Positions 12,799-24,132 of a stretch of DNA of 64,000 bases are shown here, one piece after another. A model generated the notes under the pieces. It did not search any database, was not told the origin of the DNA, and saw only the letters and a program-made list of their open reading frames with translations. Source of the stretch: Carallia brachiata (Eukaryota; Streptophyta; Magnoliopsida; Malpighiales; Rhizophoraceae); assembly GCA_021464245.1 (NCBI GenBank), contig JADCRB010000035.1:590762-654761 (forward strand), in the 5' to 3' direction. The position numbers were made by a program, and so were the translations under genes. Every line of letters starts with the position of its first letter. Position 1 is the first letter of the stretch.

Positions 12799-14954
12799 TT
12801 TGACTCGGTCTTGAGTACGTACAGTGTAGTATAGTAACATTGCAAGGTGCACCACTTGTACTATTTTCTCACGGTACAAATATTAGATTCTTCACTGATG
12901 ACGAACATGCGAAAGTGATTATTCTTATCTCTCAGTTAGACCAAATATATTTATTTAAAATGATAGTTTAATCAGTTAATTGACATATTTTTTTTACTTA
13001 TGATTTAAATTTAAATTTTAGTGACAGTACTTGTAAAATTTTGACTCTAAAAACTAATTAACTTGATCGTGAGTTTGTGCACTGTTGGTTCTTGACTCGA
13101 CAATCATCGTGATTGGATTGGAGAAGTTACGTTGAGTCCCAACAATACTCAGGCAGTGAACCCCTTCTATAGATGGGATTGAATGTGTATAAAATTAATA
13201 AAAATTTATCATAATCCGTAAATTTAATTATCGATATACTGATAATAAAATCTTTTCTTTCTTGTTAAAAAAAAAAAAGGTTACACCAAGCATATGGAAG
13301 GCAGTTGCTACCTGCACAACTCAGCATATTTATACTCCCCCACCCCCCCCCCCCCCAAGATTTTGAAGAATTATATTTAAAAAAACTCCACTATATCTCT
13401 ATATCTTATTGCATAGCTGTATCTAATTAGGTAGCACTAAAATGATTATTGTAATTCATTCAATAATTTTTAATATTTTTTTAATTAATAATTAAATAAT
13501 TCATTTCATTTTAATTTCATTTTGAACACCTCACACCTAAAATTTCCTACTAAGTATTTCCCTCACATGAGTAGCGGCAGGCTTATATATATTTCTGCGG
13601 TATACTTTTGAGCTTTTCAAAAGGGAATATATTTTCTATCGAGGTGCACTGCTGATCACACCACGGTCCACAAATCACAATGTGAGTAAATGGCTCCATT
13701 GCTGGCCATGATGCTAGCCGCCTAATTCCGTAATTCGTCTTTTAATTAATTCATAAATATGATTATAAGCACACAAGTTCATCAATCAGTTTAAACAAAA
13801 ATATCTCACGTTATACAAACAATTGAAAGTGATTTGTACTTTGGCAAGTGTATATGATTTGAAAGAAACTTACGAGTAGGACCCTTTTAAGATGAGTTTA
13901 ATCTGTCGTGGGTTCGGGCATCCACACATGTGAACAGCTCACTTGAAGTTGAGATATCCATATGTCCACCACCAATCATTGTTTTCTTCTCAACAATATA
14001 TATTTGAGACGAAAACTCTTAAGCAAGGTGATTGCTTGAATCCTACGTATTTATGCGAGTGACCATATGATATATATAAATATTTCCGAGTTGCCAACCA
14101 AGAATGTGATGCCCACTATCACAAAACAAATATCTTCGTAAAATCACAACATCAATTAGCAAGTACCTATCAATTCATGTATAAAATATAATTATATCAT
14201 TACTCACAATATCTTGGCAGGCTTACTGTTAGTTTCATTGCTGTAAAATTAACAGCAATTAAAAAACATTCAGAAATCAGAATTACTAGACATGATTCAT
14301 CTAAAATGCAAACACTCACATGGGCATAGTAAAAAGGAAAAAAAAAAAAACATGTGACCCAGTATACAGTATCAATAAGAAGACTCAATAATAGTTGAGA
14401 TATTTAAAGGCAATGACCTTCAATAAAGAGGTCTGAGATTTAAACCTCAATCCTTCCCTCATAATCTCTCGAATAACTGAGTTATTAGTTTCAAAGGACA
14501 ATATATATATATAATAGACTAAGAATTTTGCATAACTCGGCACAATTTTGCTTAGGTCACAGAGAAATAATTGGGCTTACTATTTCAGAAATAAGTATGG
14601 AAAGTATCAAGCAATCCACCTCCCCTGCGACGTTACCTAAGTGAGAATTATTTCTTCACCTGTCCTACATGTGTGGTACACCGGTTAACTTCACAATCAC
14701 AAGGGACCCTTCTTTTTTTGTGCCATTATTTTTACATAGTTACTCGGGTAATTAAGCAAATGTTAGTTTAGTCCCTTTTAGCTATTAATCAAAAGTACAT
14801 TATTAGTGATGTAGCGGGATTAATGCTGTAAAAAATTGGATACTCATGGTGGATCATGGTCCTGTAAATAATCTTTTAGCATATAACCTAATCGCTACAT
14901 TATTATTCGTTCTACGCAATACGGGTGGGTAAAAACTACATAATCCCATTAAAC

Positions 14955-15080
14955 CTTTTTTTTTTTTTTTGTTGGAGGAAATTTAATCCGAAGAGAGTGA
15001 TAGGGATGCAGGGATTCGAATCCTAATCTTTCCCCTTACCTTTGGCTTGAAGGCTATTCGGACAACCCTGAAAGGTTTTT
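14955..15080 (-). mobile_element. tRNA-derived SINE just past the glucanase stop codon
   Basis: Read on the minus strand it contains a pol III B-box (GATTCGAATCC) and ends in a run of about 14 A. It is flanked by a 13-bp target duplication with one mismatch: AATCCCATTAAAC at 14942-14954 and AATCCTATTAAAC at 15081-15093. It has the same orientation as the glucanase gene and starts about 17 bases after its stop codon, so it probably forms part of that transcript's 3' untranslated region. Confidence 0.75.
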
Positions 15081-15097
15081 AATCCTATTAAACTCTT

Positions 15098-18000
15098 TTA
15101 AAGCTTGATGTAGCCATTTTTTATCATCCATTCCAGGCTCCAATGTTTGTTCACATTCTTAAGAGTCCAATAAGCCCACCCAAAACTTGCACGCCCATAA
15201 ACCTCTAATTGGGCTTCAGCAAACCTTTGATAATCCTCCTTAGTTGCACCAGAAACTTGCCACTCTGCCACCCATTCTCCTACATAAGCAAAACACCGTC
15301 AGTGACATACCAAGAGAAATATTATTAATCCATGACCAACCAAGCAATCCTCTGGTAACAAAATTGAGTACCTACCAACGAAAGCGAGAGGGCCATTTGA
15401 TGTGGTGACATAATTCAAATTTTCTGACCGATTCGTGTAGATGAAATCGATGTTCTGTTGGACCGTCATGTTGTTGAATATGTCAGAGAAGAGACTGTAG
15501 TAATGGATATCAATCACAGATCCCTTTAAACCACTAGCAAGAGGGAACAACTCTCTGGGGTCCGATGATCCGTCTAACCTATTGGACATCACAACAAAAG
15601 CTGTTGACGAGTGTTTGCGGACAGCTTTGTAACCGGCCAGGTAATACTTGTTTAGCATGTCTAGAGTCACTCCCGGTGCCCTTGGCTCGTTTAAGAGCTC
15701 AACCGCATACAGGCTTGGGCTCTTTGCATATCTGCTTGTAATCACGTTATGACAACAATAATGCCATTAATCACCGTTGATGGAGTCCTGCTCCTAATAA
15801 TAGTAGTAGGATCTGATTCCAAATCGAAAAATATAGATAGACACAAAAAACTGCAATCCACTGATTAATTTGTGCAATTAGATAATTAATATTTGCGACA
15901 AAAATTAACGTATTTATGCAAAACAATCCATCTATTGCACTATAGCTGTTCGACTCATTCCAAATACCTGGAAGTTAAGAAGTCTATAACTTTAACTGTT
16001 TGTTGTATGTTTGCATCAGTTAGGCCCCAGTTTTGAGAGCCATCTCTAGTAGCGCTATGCTCCCAACCATTTTGTGAGCCAGGGGCTGCATGTAAATCAA
16101 TTATAATCTTCAGCCTGTACTTCCTGCAAGCACACCACCATAAAAAAAGGAATTAATGGTACTAATTGTGTGCTCATAGAGAAGAAAGTGAATTGCTAGC
16201 TGTGGTAGTAAATGAAGATGTACATACTCTGCCCATGAGAAGGCATTGTCTAATGCTTTCAAGGACCCCCCAACAAAAGGTTGTGGAGGATCTGGATCGC
16301 TAGCTATCCACCAGCCGACGGGTATTCTGACTGTATTTAATCCGTTTTCGGATATGAATTTAAAGTCATCTTCTATTATGAATGTGCTCCAGTGCTCCTG
16401 AAATGAATACAGTTAGGCAACTTTGTTAGACAGGTTTGTTTGTTTTTTTTTTTTTTTCATGATTGGTATTTGATAATGTAAATATTGCATTAGGAACTGA
16501 TATAGGAGTAAAGAACTTAAAATTCCACTTATGAAAGTCCTAAGATTACCCCATTGCCCTTGCATAAATTCTAACAATTTGCATCGAAATTAGATTCGAA
16601 ACGCCGCGGGGGCGGGGGGGGGGGGGGGGGGGAGGTGGGGTTGGTGGAAAAAAGAGGGTTGCATTTCATATCCTTGACTTGTGATCCACTGTCCGCACTT
16701 TTAGACTATATGAGCCGCACTAGTCAAAGAAAAGGGCGTACATACAGAGAATTTCAACATTTTACTTTTTAATCACGCTTTTTGGACTTTGAACAGAACA
16801 AACTAGTCAAAGTCAACTTATCGTGACCTCTAATTGTAAAGCAGCCTTTTAAGCCATGAAAGAACACAAGTGAGCTCCTCGCAGCTTAAACATGGTGTTC
16901 TTTACCTTCATAATTTTTGGGGCCAAGTTTGGACCATAACCATTAGTGACTTGAAACTCTCCCTGCGGCTGTCCGGAAATGGTTATTACGAATACTGATG
17001 GATCATCGTCTCCCCATTTACTATCACCTGCATAATCAGCTGTAACCAGCTCTTTTTTCACCTGAAATTTGGAAAAAGAGATTTACCACAGGAAGCTAAA
17101 TTTGTATTATACTCATGGGCCGACTTAATCCTAACTAATTACTTTTGGCTTGGCGATTCTGGGATACTTAAGTACAACATAAATGAAAAACTTGGCCAGT
17201 TCGTAATGACAAAATCAAAGGTAGCAGCAGCAACAAAATTTTCTACACGAACGAATGTTTATTCTTCCAAATCATTTATTAAAGAAATAAACTATGGAGT
17301 CTGGGAATGAGTTTTTTTTTTGTTGATAACAAGCCCACTAGACCCTCAGATCTATACTAATTATTTAAGTCACCCAAAACTTAAAAACACAAAAATTTAT
17401 ATAATTAGACTTGTAATCTGTATTTACGATAAGATAATAAAATAATATTTTACTGTAAAATAATAAATTTATAAAAAACATACAGTATACTTTACTATAC
17501 AAAATATTAATTATATTTTCTCTTAAACACTCAATTGGTATCCTCAACGCATTTCAAGGCGTCACATGCTGTTTCTTTTTTTTTTTCCGCGCATTTCATT
17601 ACTGTGAATGGCCGTGTGCTAGGCAGCCTGCCCACGACTGCAAGCCTGTAATACACTTTCTATACTACCGCATAAACTGTGTTATTTTTAGATTTTTTTT
17701 TTTCAATAAAACACCAGAGAGTTGAATATACATGAAGAATTATTAGACAATGGATAGAAAAAAACTCCACCTGCAAGAAGAACCCACTAGATGCTTTGAT
17801 TCTAACGCGGCTGGAATTTTTAGAATTTCTCACAATCTCAAATGTCTCCGACGTTCCAGGGGTAGTGGAAACGGCTACTACGTCAGTCCCATTTCCACTT
17901 GTGGCCAATCCCACGAATTGTTTGTTGAAGACTCTGAAGTTGAAACTGGTCTGATTGATTCTCCACAGCTTCATGAACAAACAGAACATATCACTTGTCC

Positions 18001-18608
18001 CAGTGAACAGCAACAAGTTAGCTTAAAATACTAAGAACCGGTGAATGGGTGTTAGTTTAAGTGGCGAGGAACACAAGGTAAAGATTCGAATCCCCGTCTG
18101 ATACACATTCTCCCCCTCCCCTCCCCCTATACGACCGAATTTGGGCTCCTACCCACTTAGGCTTTTGACCAAAAAACAAAAAAAAATTACTAAGAAACTG
18201 AACAAGAAAATTAACTTACACTGAATGTTTCCCAGCCTGAGGCAGATGTCCGATTAGCAACTACAACAGTTCCTCCACCTGACTCCGCGGAAAGGTACTT
18301 GCCAACTGTGACTGACTTAAACTGAAGTCCAGTTCCATCCTGCAGATTTTCAAACAATCATAAGGTAATCGGAACATTTGAAACGCAAATGGGTCATCAA
18401 ATACACATCACAAAAATGTATAGACCAAGAAATCTTTGTTGGGGATGCCGTCAAAAAGAGATGGCTTAATCCATCCTTCTGTAACAAGCCAGCCTCCAAG
18501 ATTAACCGCTTTAACTTTAAAGCTGGGAGTCACTCTCCCATAGGCAATTCCGAACAGCAAAGACAAGACACATAAGTTGAACAGCTGTCCTGTTGAGTAC
18601 AACGCCAT
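15098..18608 (-). CDS. GH5 glucan exo-1,3-beta-glucosidase with fascin-like module
   Basis: Eight exons on the minus strand: 18608-18426, 18339-18220, 17968-17771, 17061-16906, 16397-16228, 16123-15968, 15731-15376 and 15279-15098. They join in frame to 506 residues. Residues 1-24 are a signal peptide. The motif VNLGGWLVTEGWIKPS starts the glycosidase fold. Residues about 62-165 are the beta-trefoil/fascin-like module inserted in plant members. The catalytic barrel follows. The acid/base is E343 in ELLNEPRAPGV and the nucleophile is E448 in VGEWVAEW. Secreted enzymes of this family release glucose from 1,3-beta-glucans in the wall. The ATG at 18608 is preferred over an in-frame ATG at 18659, which lies at the TATA box. 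Intron 2 carries a SINE. The module's binding role is inferred from the family. Confidence 0.93.
18038..18187 (+). mobile_element. tRNA-derived SINE in intron 2 of the glucanase gene
   Basis: It has an A-box-like TTAGTTTAAGTGG, a B-box GATTCGAATCC about 35 bases later, and an A-rich tail. A perfect 9-bp target duplication TACTAAGAA flanks it at 18029-18037 and 18188-18196. It lies antisense to the glucanase gene. The B-box is identical to that of the SINE at 14955, but the bodies differ, so the two are different families or old members. Confidence 0.8.
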
Positions 18609-18660
18609 TTCTACGTTTCTTCTTTTTAGCAGTTTAATAAACTTGCAATTGCTTGCCAAC

Positions 18661-18669
18661 CTTATATGG
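18661..18669 (-). promoter_or_regulatory. TATA box of the glucanase gene
   Basis: On the minus strand CCATATAAG lies about 55 bases upstream of the ATG at 18608. The expected start site near 18635 leaves a very short leader and excludes the alternative ATG at 18659. Confidence 0.55.
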
Positions 18670-18954
18670 GAATATTAGATGCACAATTGTACCCCTAGTC
18701 ATTGCGATATGACCGTGGAATAGATTCAAATCCTCACACTTGCAAACCAATTAAAAACGAATTTTGGTGTATGTCAAGATCTAGAAACTCTGACCAATTG
18801 ACGGAGTGGCTGAATCATTGAACATTGTCGCGTGTTGTAATAAATAAGTGTTTACTTTTTTTTTAACTCTTTTCCATACCTCAATATTTTAGTCAGATTG
18901 AGAGTTTGGCATTTACAGTTTTGATTTTTGTAGTTTGATTGGAGGAGTTTGGCG

Positions 18955-20557
18955 GGATAAGCAAATTTTAGTCATTTAAATTTAAATTTTTTTAATTGAG
19001 TTCAATAAATTAATATGTTTTTATTTAAGTTTTATACGTTATTATTTTTATTTCAATGGAGTCTAATTACTAACGGAATATGGTTTGACAGTTAATTTAG
19101 GTATTTAACTGATTAAAATATTATTTTTAAAAGAAAATACACACATAAATATATTTATAAATCAATTTAAAAAACTTATACCATATAAAAAGCGTATTTT
19201 GAATATTACCAACAAAAAATATATTTTACTTTAAAAATCTATAGAAATTAATAAAAATGAACATTGTTAATAATTTCTCAAAAATACGTATCATATGCAT
19301 ATTAAATTTTTTGTAAAAAATGTAAAAAAAAATTTAAAAAATTCAATGTTTTCTAAATTTTAATGAATTCATTTCAATTGAGTATAATTTTGGACCGAAG
19401 GGACTTGGACCATTAAATATGATAGTTGACCACATTATAAAATTGCAAAAAATAAAAAAATGTCAAAAAACTATAGAAATGAAAAAAAAATATTTTACTT
19501 TAAAAACCTATAAAAATTAATAAAAAATAACATAACAAATACATATAAAAAAAATATTATTAGCAAATACATTTTCTCAAAAACACATATCAAATGCATA
19601 TTGAAATTTTTCTAAAAATTTCAAAAAATTTTCAGAAATTCTTAAAATTCAAAAATAAATCTAAAAAAATTTATAAAATTTAAAAAATTCAAAATGAAAT
19701 TTTATTTTAATGAAAATGAAAAATTTTCAAAAATACTATTTTAATGGTCAAATACTGAATTTTTTTATTTTAAAATTTTTTTGATTTTTATTAAAATAAA
19801 ATTTCATTTTGAATTTTTTTAACTTTATAAATTTTTTTAGATTTATTTTTGAATTTTTAGAATTTCTGAAAATTTTTTGAAATTTTTAGAAAAATTTCAA
19901 TATGCATTTGATATGTATTTTTGAGAAAATGTATTTGCTAATAATATTTTTTTATATGTATTTGTTATTTTTATTAATTTTTATAGTTTTTAAAGTAAAA
20001 TATTTTTTTATACATATTTCATACTTTTTTTATTTCTGTAGTTTTTTGACATATTTTTTTATTTTTCACAATTTTATAATGCAGTCAACGACCATATTTA
20101 ATGGTCAAAGTCCTTTTTGTCCAAAATTATACTCAATTGAAATGAAACAATTAGAGTTTAGAAAACATTGAATTTTTTAAATTTTTTTACTTTTTTTATA
20201 AAAAAATTCAATATGCATGTGATACGTATTTTTTAGAAATTATTAGTAATGTTCATTTTTATTAATTTTTATAGATTTTTAAAGTAAAATATATTTTTTA
20301 TTGGCAATGTTCAAAATATACTTTTTATACGATATAAATATTTTAAATTGATTGTTAAATATTTTTATTCATGTATTTTTAAAAATAATATTTTAATCGG
20401 TCAAATATTCAAATTAACAATCAAACTGTATTCTGTTAGTAATTAAACTCAATTAAAATAAAAATAATAATATTTAGAATTGAAATAAAAATATCTTAAT
20501 TTATAAAATTTAGTTAAAAAAAAACTCAAAACTAGATAACTGAAAATTGCTTGTCCC
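18955..20557. mobile_element. 1.6-kb full-length foldback element, MULE-like
   Basis: The ends are GGGATAAGCAAATTTTAG and the inverse of CTGAAAATTGCTTGTCCC. A perfect 10-bp target duplication GGAGTTTGGC flanks it at 18945-18954 and 20558-20567. Almost the entire element is one inverted repeat with its axis near 19756. For example, AATACGTATCATATGCAT near 19283 pairs with ATGCATGTGATACGTATT near 20213. Each arm is about 800 bp and AT-rich, with no coding capacity. Transcription through it would give a long double-stranded RNA hairpin. Confidence 0.85.
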
Positions 20558-20793
20558 GGAGTTTGGCGTTGACAGCTTTGATTTATTTGATAGATGCATT
20601 ATCAATTGGAAAAAGTTTGGGACCTCGAGGCGCAAGTCTCGAGATTCCAAAACAATCATATTTTGAATTATTATTATTATTATTTTTAATATATATTATT
20701 TGAGTATATATTTTATATTTTAAAATAATATTTATTTAAATTTAAATTTTTTATAAAAAAAAAATAATTTAATCCAAAACACTGGGCATTATC

Positions 20794-21570
20794 GGGCTAA
20801 TCTATGAAGGTCAACTTCACATTCCACTGTAAGCTGTCGACATTCTACTCCGAATAAAGTAAGTTGGGGGACCACATTTTTTCTGTCTAGCTTCAATGAG
20901 CAATTTACCTTTATATAATAATAAATTAATCGTATAATTCATTCAATCATATTTAATATTTTTTTAAAAAAAATTAATTATTTAATAATTTATATTATTA
21001 TATTACTATTTTATTACTATCTAGTATATTCTTTGTATTTATTGATTGCTAGCATCTTATTCTATTATAATTATATTTCCTATAATAAGAAGATTTTCTA
21101 ATGAGCTATCTTAGAATTCCAAAATTTGAACTCTGATCTAAAAGCTATCATACGACTTAAATTCACTTCTGCGCCATAAAACTAAATAAACAAGTCCCGG
21201 GAGTTTGGAACTATAGTGGGTGATTTATAATTTCTTTTTGGTGAATTAGTGGTTCTCCGTCCTTTTTTTCTCAAAAAGATGATCAAATAATTCGATTACC
21301 TCACAGTCATTTTATATTTGAATTCCATAGTTGATTATTTTTTTCTCAATAATACTCAAAAAAATTTGAGCAATTAATATTGACTTTTTTTTTTTTTTCA
21401 ACATTCATGCCACAATACTTAGTTAACATCCCAATCAACGTGCATTCTCCACCGCAAGTTAAACTATGTAATTGATTGGGCCGACTAACGAAGCTGCTAT
21501 GGGGCCCAATCAAGAAAGACGTTCCGGACGTAGGTCCAACCTCCATCACTGTGCATTAGGGGTATTAAAA
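20794..21570. repeat. Diverged segmental duplication, copy 1
   Basis: Two blocks here recur in the same order at 22105-22660. The first is around 20810-20890 and contains GAGCTGTCGACATTCT-like sequence and a GGGGACCACATTTT-like block. The second is around 21420-21550 and contains GTTAACATCCCAATCAA and CAAGAAAGACGTTCCGGACG. Neither copy encodes a recognisable protein. Confidence 0.7.
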
Positions 21571-22115
21571 AAAAACTGAAATTTTCAAATTTTCAGTTAA
21601 TCAAGAAAGTTGAATTAAACATAATTAAATTTTTAGTTAATTAAATGGATTTTATAATTGATTAACTAAACTAAGTAAAAATCAAAATTTTAGTTCAGTT
21701 TCAATTTCTAATATTAAAAAAGGTAATTAATCGAATCAAAGCGAAATGTAAGTTTTATATGTATATTTTTTATTTTTTTAATAAAAAAAAATATTACTAA
21801 TAAAACAATTATAATGAATGTTAATCAAATATTATTATATCTTAAATAATCACTTATTTATATTATATATAAAACAATAATTTTTATTTTCTTTTAAAAA
21901 AAATATCAAAAACATTTTCTTTACATTTATATTAAAATTTTAAAATTTTTTATTATTAAATTCAGTTAACAATAGTTAACCGAAATCAAATCAAAATTTT
22001 AAATTAACCAAATTTTTAGTTTGGGAACATTTCTAATTTTGTATAACCAAAAATTTTAATTAAAAATAATTATAATATTTCAGTTCAATTAACTGAACAG
22101 TGAATATTTTTACTG
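21556..22115. mobile_element. AT-rich repeat with GGTTAA/TTAACC-type words, possible TIR element
   Basis: It begins near GGGGTATTAAAAAAAAAC and contains many CAGTTAATC and TTAACTGAA words in both orientations. The left part (TTTTCAGTTAATC) and right part (CAGTTCAATTAACTG) form an imperfect inverted pair. It interrupts the spacing between the two duplicated blocks at 20794 and 22105. No clear target duplication was found. Confidence 0.4.
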
Positions 22116-22660
22116 TGTGTTTGGGTGCTGATCAATGACGGTCAACACTACACTCCACTATGAGCTGTCGACATTCTCTTCGTAATAAAGTAAAGTTTGG
22201 GGGCCACATTTTCTCTGTTCCCTATCACGGAGTGCATTGGTCTTGACTCCCACATTGATTGAATAATAGATTTTTTTATTTGTTTTTTGAGCAATTGGAT
22301 CATAGAATTTTGTCGTTTTTAGTACTTTAAGTTTGAAGGATGCTTCGATTTGTTAGTACTAAGTGACAATCAACCAAGCCTGCTTTGGGAAAACTTCTTT
22401 TTCCATTTTGGAGTTTGGACGACTAGTTTGTCCAAGTTATCGATGGAAAGATTCCTGCAATTAAACGCAATGATGAGGTCAGTTAACATCCCAATCAATG
22501 TGCAATCCACTTCGGTACTTCCTAAGTCAAATTGTCAAACTAGTAATTGATTGGGCTGACTTACCAGGCCACTATGAGGCCCAAATCAAGAAAGACATTC
22601 TGGACGTAGGTCCATCCTTCATCCCTGCGCAACATCTGGGCAGTGGCCCAAATGCCATGA
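22105..22660. repeat. Diverged segmental duplication, copy 2
   Basis: This is the counterpart of 20794-21570. CTATGAGCTGTCGACATTCT occurs near 22157 and GTTAACATCCCAATCAATG near 22482, followed by an AAGAAAGACATTCTGGACG block. An open frame at 22498-22764 covers the second block but matches nothing I recognise. Confidence 0.7.
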
Positions 22661-22764
22661 AAGACCGATGTGTAATTATGAGGAGATATCAAAGCAGATG
22701 GATATGCGGCTATTGGGTAACAAAAGTGGTGGGGCTCGACTCTTTTTTTTTCAAATTTGAGTAG

Positions 22765-23390
22765 TAATATGAATTAAGTACAGATATGAATACGATGATA
22801 TAGATACAGTATTATATAGATACAGTGACACATTAATTTAAAAATATTAAGATACGGATACGGTTTGGACACAATTATATATATATATATAATTAAATTT
22901 ATAAAATTTTTATGTATCATATATATATTTTTAAACAGTTTTATAAATTTTATTTACCCAAAAATATATCTATATAACTATTATAAATTTTAAAAAATTT
23001 TTATTCAAATAATATATCGTAAGATTTTTTATTTTTTATTGTGAAATACTAAAATAGAGACATAAGATTTTATAATTAATTTAATTTTTCTGTTAAAATT
23101 AAAAATAAATTGAAATTTAAGCGTCTAAAAAATTATGGACAATTAACAGTATTAAATTATAATTTTTTAAAAAAAATTATTTGTTAAAAATAATTATAAA
23201 AATATTTGGACGTGTCCGTGGCGTGTCGAACACTTGTAATTCCCCTGTCTAACACGCGTGTCCGAATTTAAAAAAAAAAATTTCGGCAGACACTTCTAAC
23301 CGTATCGAACACGTGTCTGCCATGTGTCCATATGCCCAGCGTGTCCGACACGCAGTACGTTCATTTTTTGAAGTGTCCGTGCTTTATAGA
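22765..23390 (+). repeat. GTGTCC-rich dispersed repeat, copy 1
   Basis: It contains many GTGTCCG/CGGACAC words between about 23205 and 23385, including GTGTCCGACACGCAGTACG. An AT-rich middle and a left part with repeated GATACAG/GATACGG words complete it. A second copy in the opposite orientation lies at 36919-37522. It is probably a small non-autonomous transposon. Its superfamily is not determined. Confidence 0.65.
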
Positions 23391-23651
23391 ATGGCACTCT
23401 TTCTGTAGTGTGAAAAAATTTTGAAAAAAAAAACAGAGAGAGATCACAAAATTTATGGAAATTGAAAAAGATGGGACAAAGACAACAGCTTGACTGCCTT
23501 AGTGAGATATTATCTTCCAACTAATAGGAATGACCCGAGAACTTGAGGCATGTTGCCTCTGTATCCTCCTCTTCAAATTAACTAGTCTCCAACTCTTAAC
23601 GACAAAAAAAGAAAAAAAAAAAAAAAAAAGAAAAGGACGCTGACAAGAAGA

Positions 23652-24132
23652 GGGATATATATTTTTTTTGTCTTAATTTTTTATATTTTTTTATATTTAA
23701 ATTCTAACCTTTTTAAAATTTTATTTCAGTTCTAAACTTTTTATTTTTACTGCAAATCAATCCTCTCGTTAATCATCTATTAAAAATTAAATTTGACTAA
23801 CGAAAATTATTTTTAAAAGATAAAATTTACATTTAAATTTACCAGTTAACTGAAATACGTTGTGTAATCTAAAAAAAAATAAAAAACCTAAAATCCTAAC
23901 TCATACACTACTGTTTGAGCGTATTTCTTAAGAAAAAAATATTTAAATAATATATTTTACCTTTTTAAAATAATTCTGTTAGTCAAACTTAATTTTTAAC
24001 GGATTGACTAATGGAAGGACTGATTTGAAGTAAAATCAAAAAGTTTAGGACTGAAATAAAATTTTAAAAAAAAGTTTAAAACTTAAATGTAAAACAAATG
24101 TAAAAATTTAGAATTAAATAATTACATATCCC
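23652..24132. mobile_element. MULE-type MITE, GGGATAT end group
   Basis: The ends read GGGATATATATTTTTTTTG and the inverse GGGATATGTAATTATTTAA. The arms pair over most of the element: TTCTAACCTTTTTAAAATTT near 23700 pairs with AAATTTTAAAAAAAAGTTTA-like sequence near 24058. The flanks GACAAGAAGA and GACAAAAAAA suggest a decayed 10-bp target duplication. Its internal layout resembles the elements at 43002 and 44437. Confidence 0.65.

Larger units (their letters stand above)
10625..14941. other. Intergenic region with small inverted-repeat elements
   Basis: No gene is supported. It contains MITE-like elements at 11777 and 12399, a 26-base A tract near 12767-12796, and a C tract near 13340-13357. 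A short sequence near 14390-14500 contains GATTTAAACC and may be an eroded tRNA-derived SINE. The open frames near 11416 and 11989 have no recognisable domain. Confidence 0.5.

Noticed and set aside
16612..16640. G-rich tract in a glucanase intron, considered as a G-quadruplex
   Set aside because: It is a near-homopolymer of G typical of a simple repeat. No evidence of function, and its length is likely unreliable.
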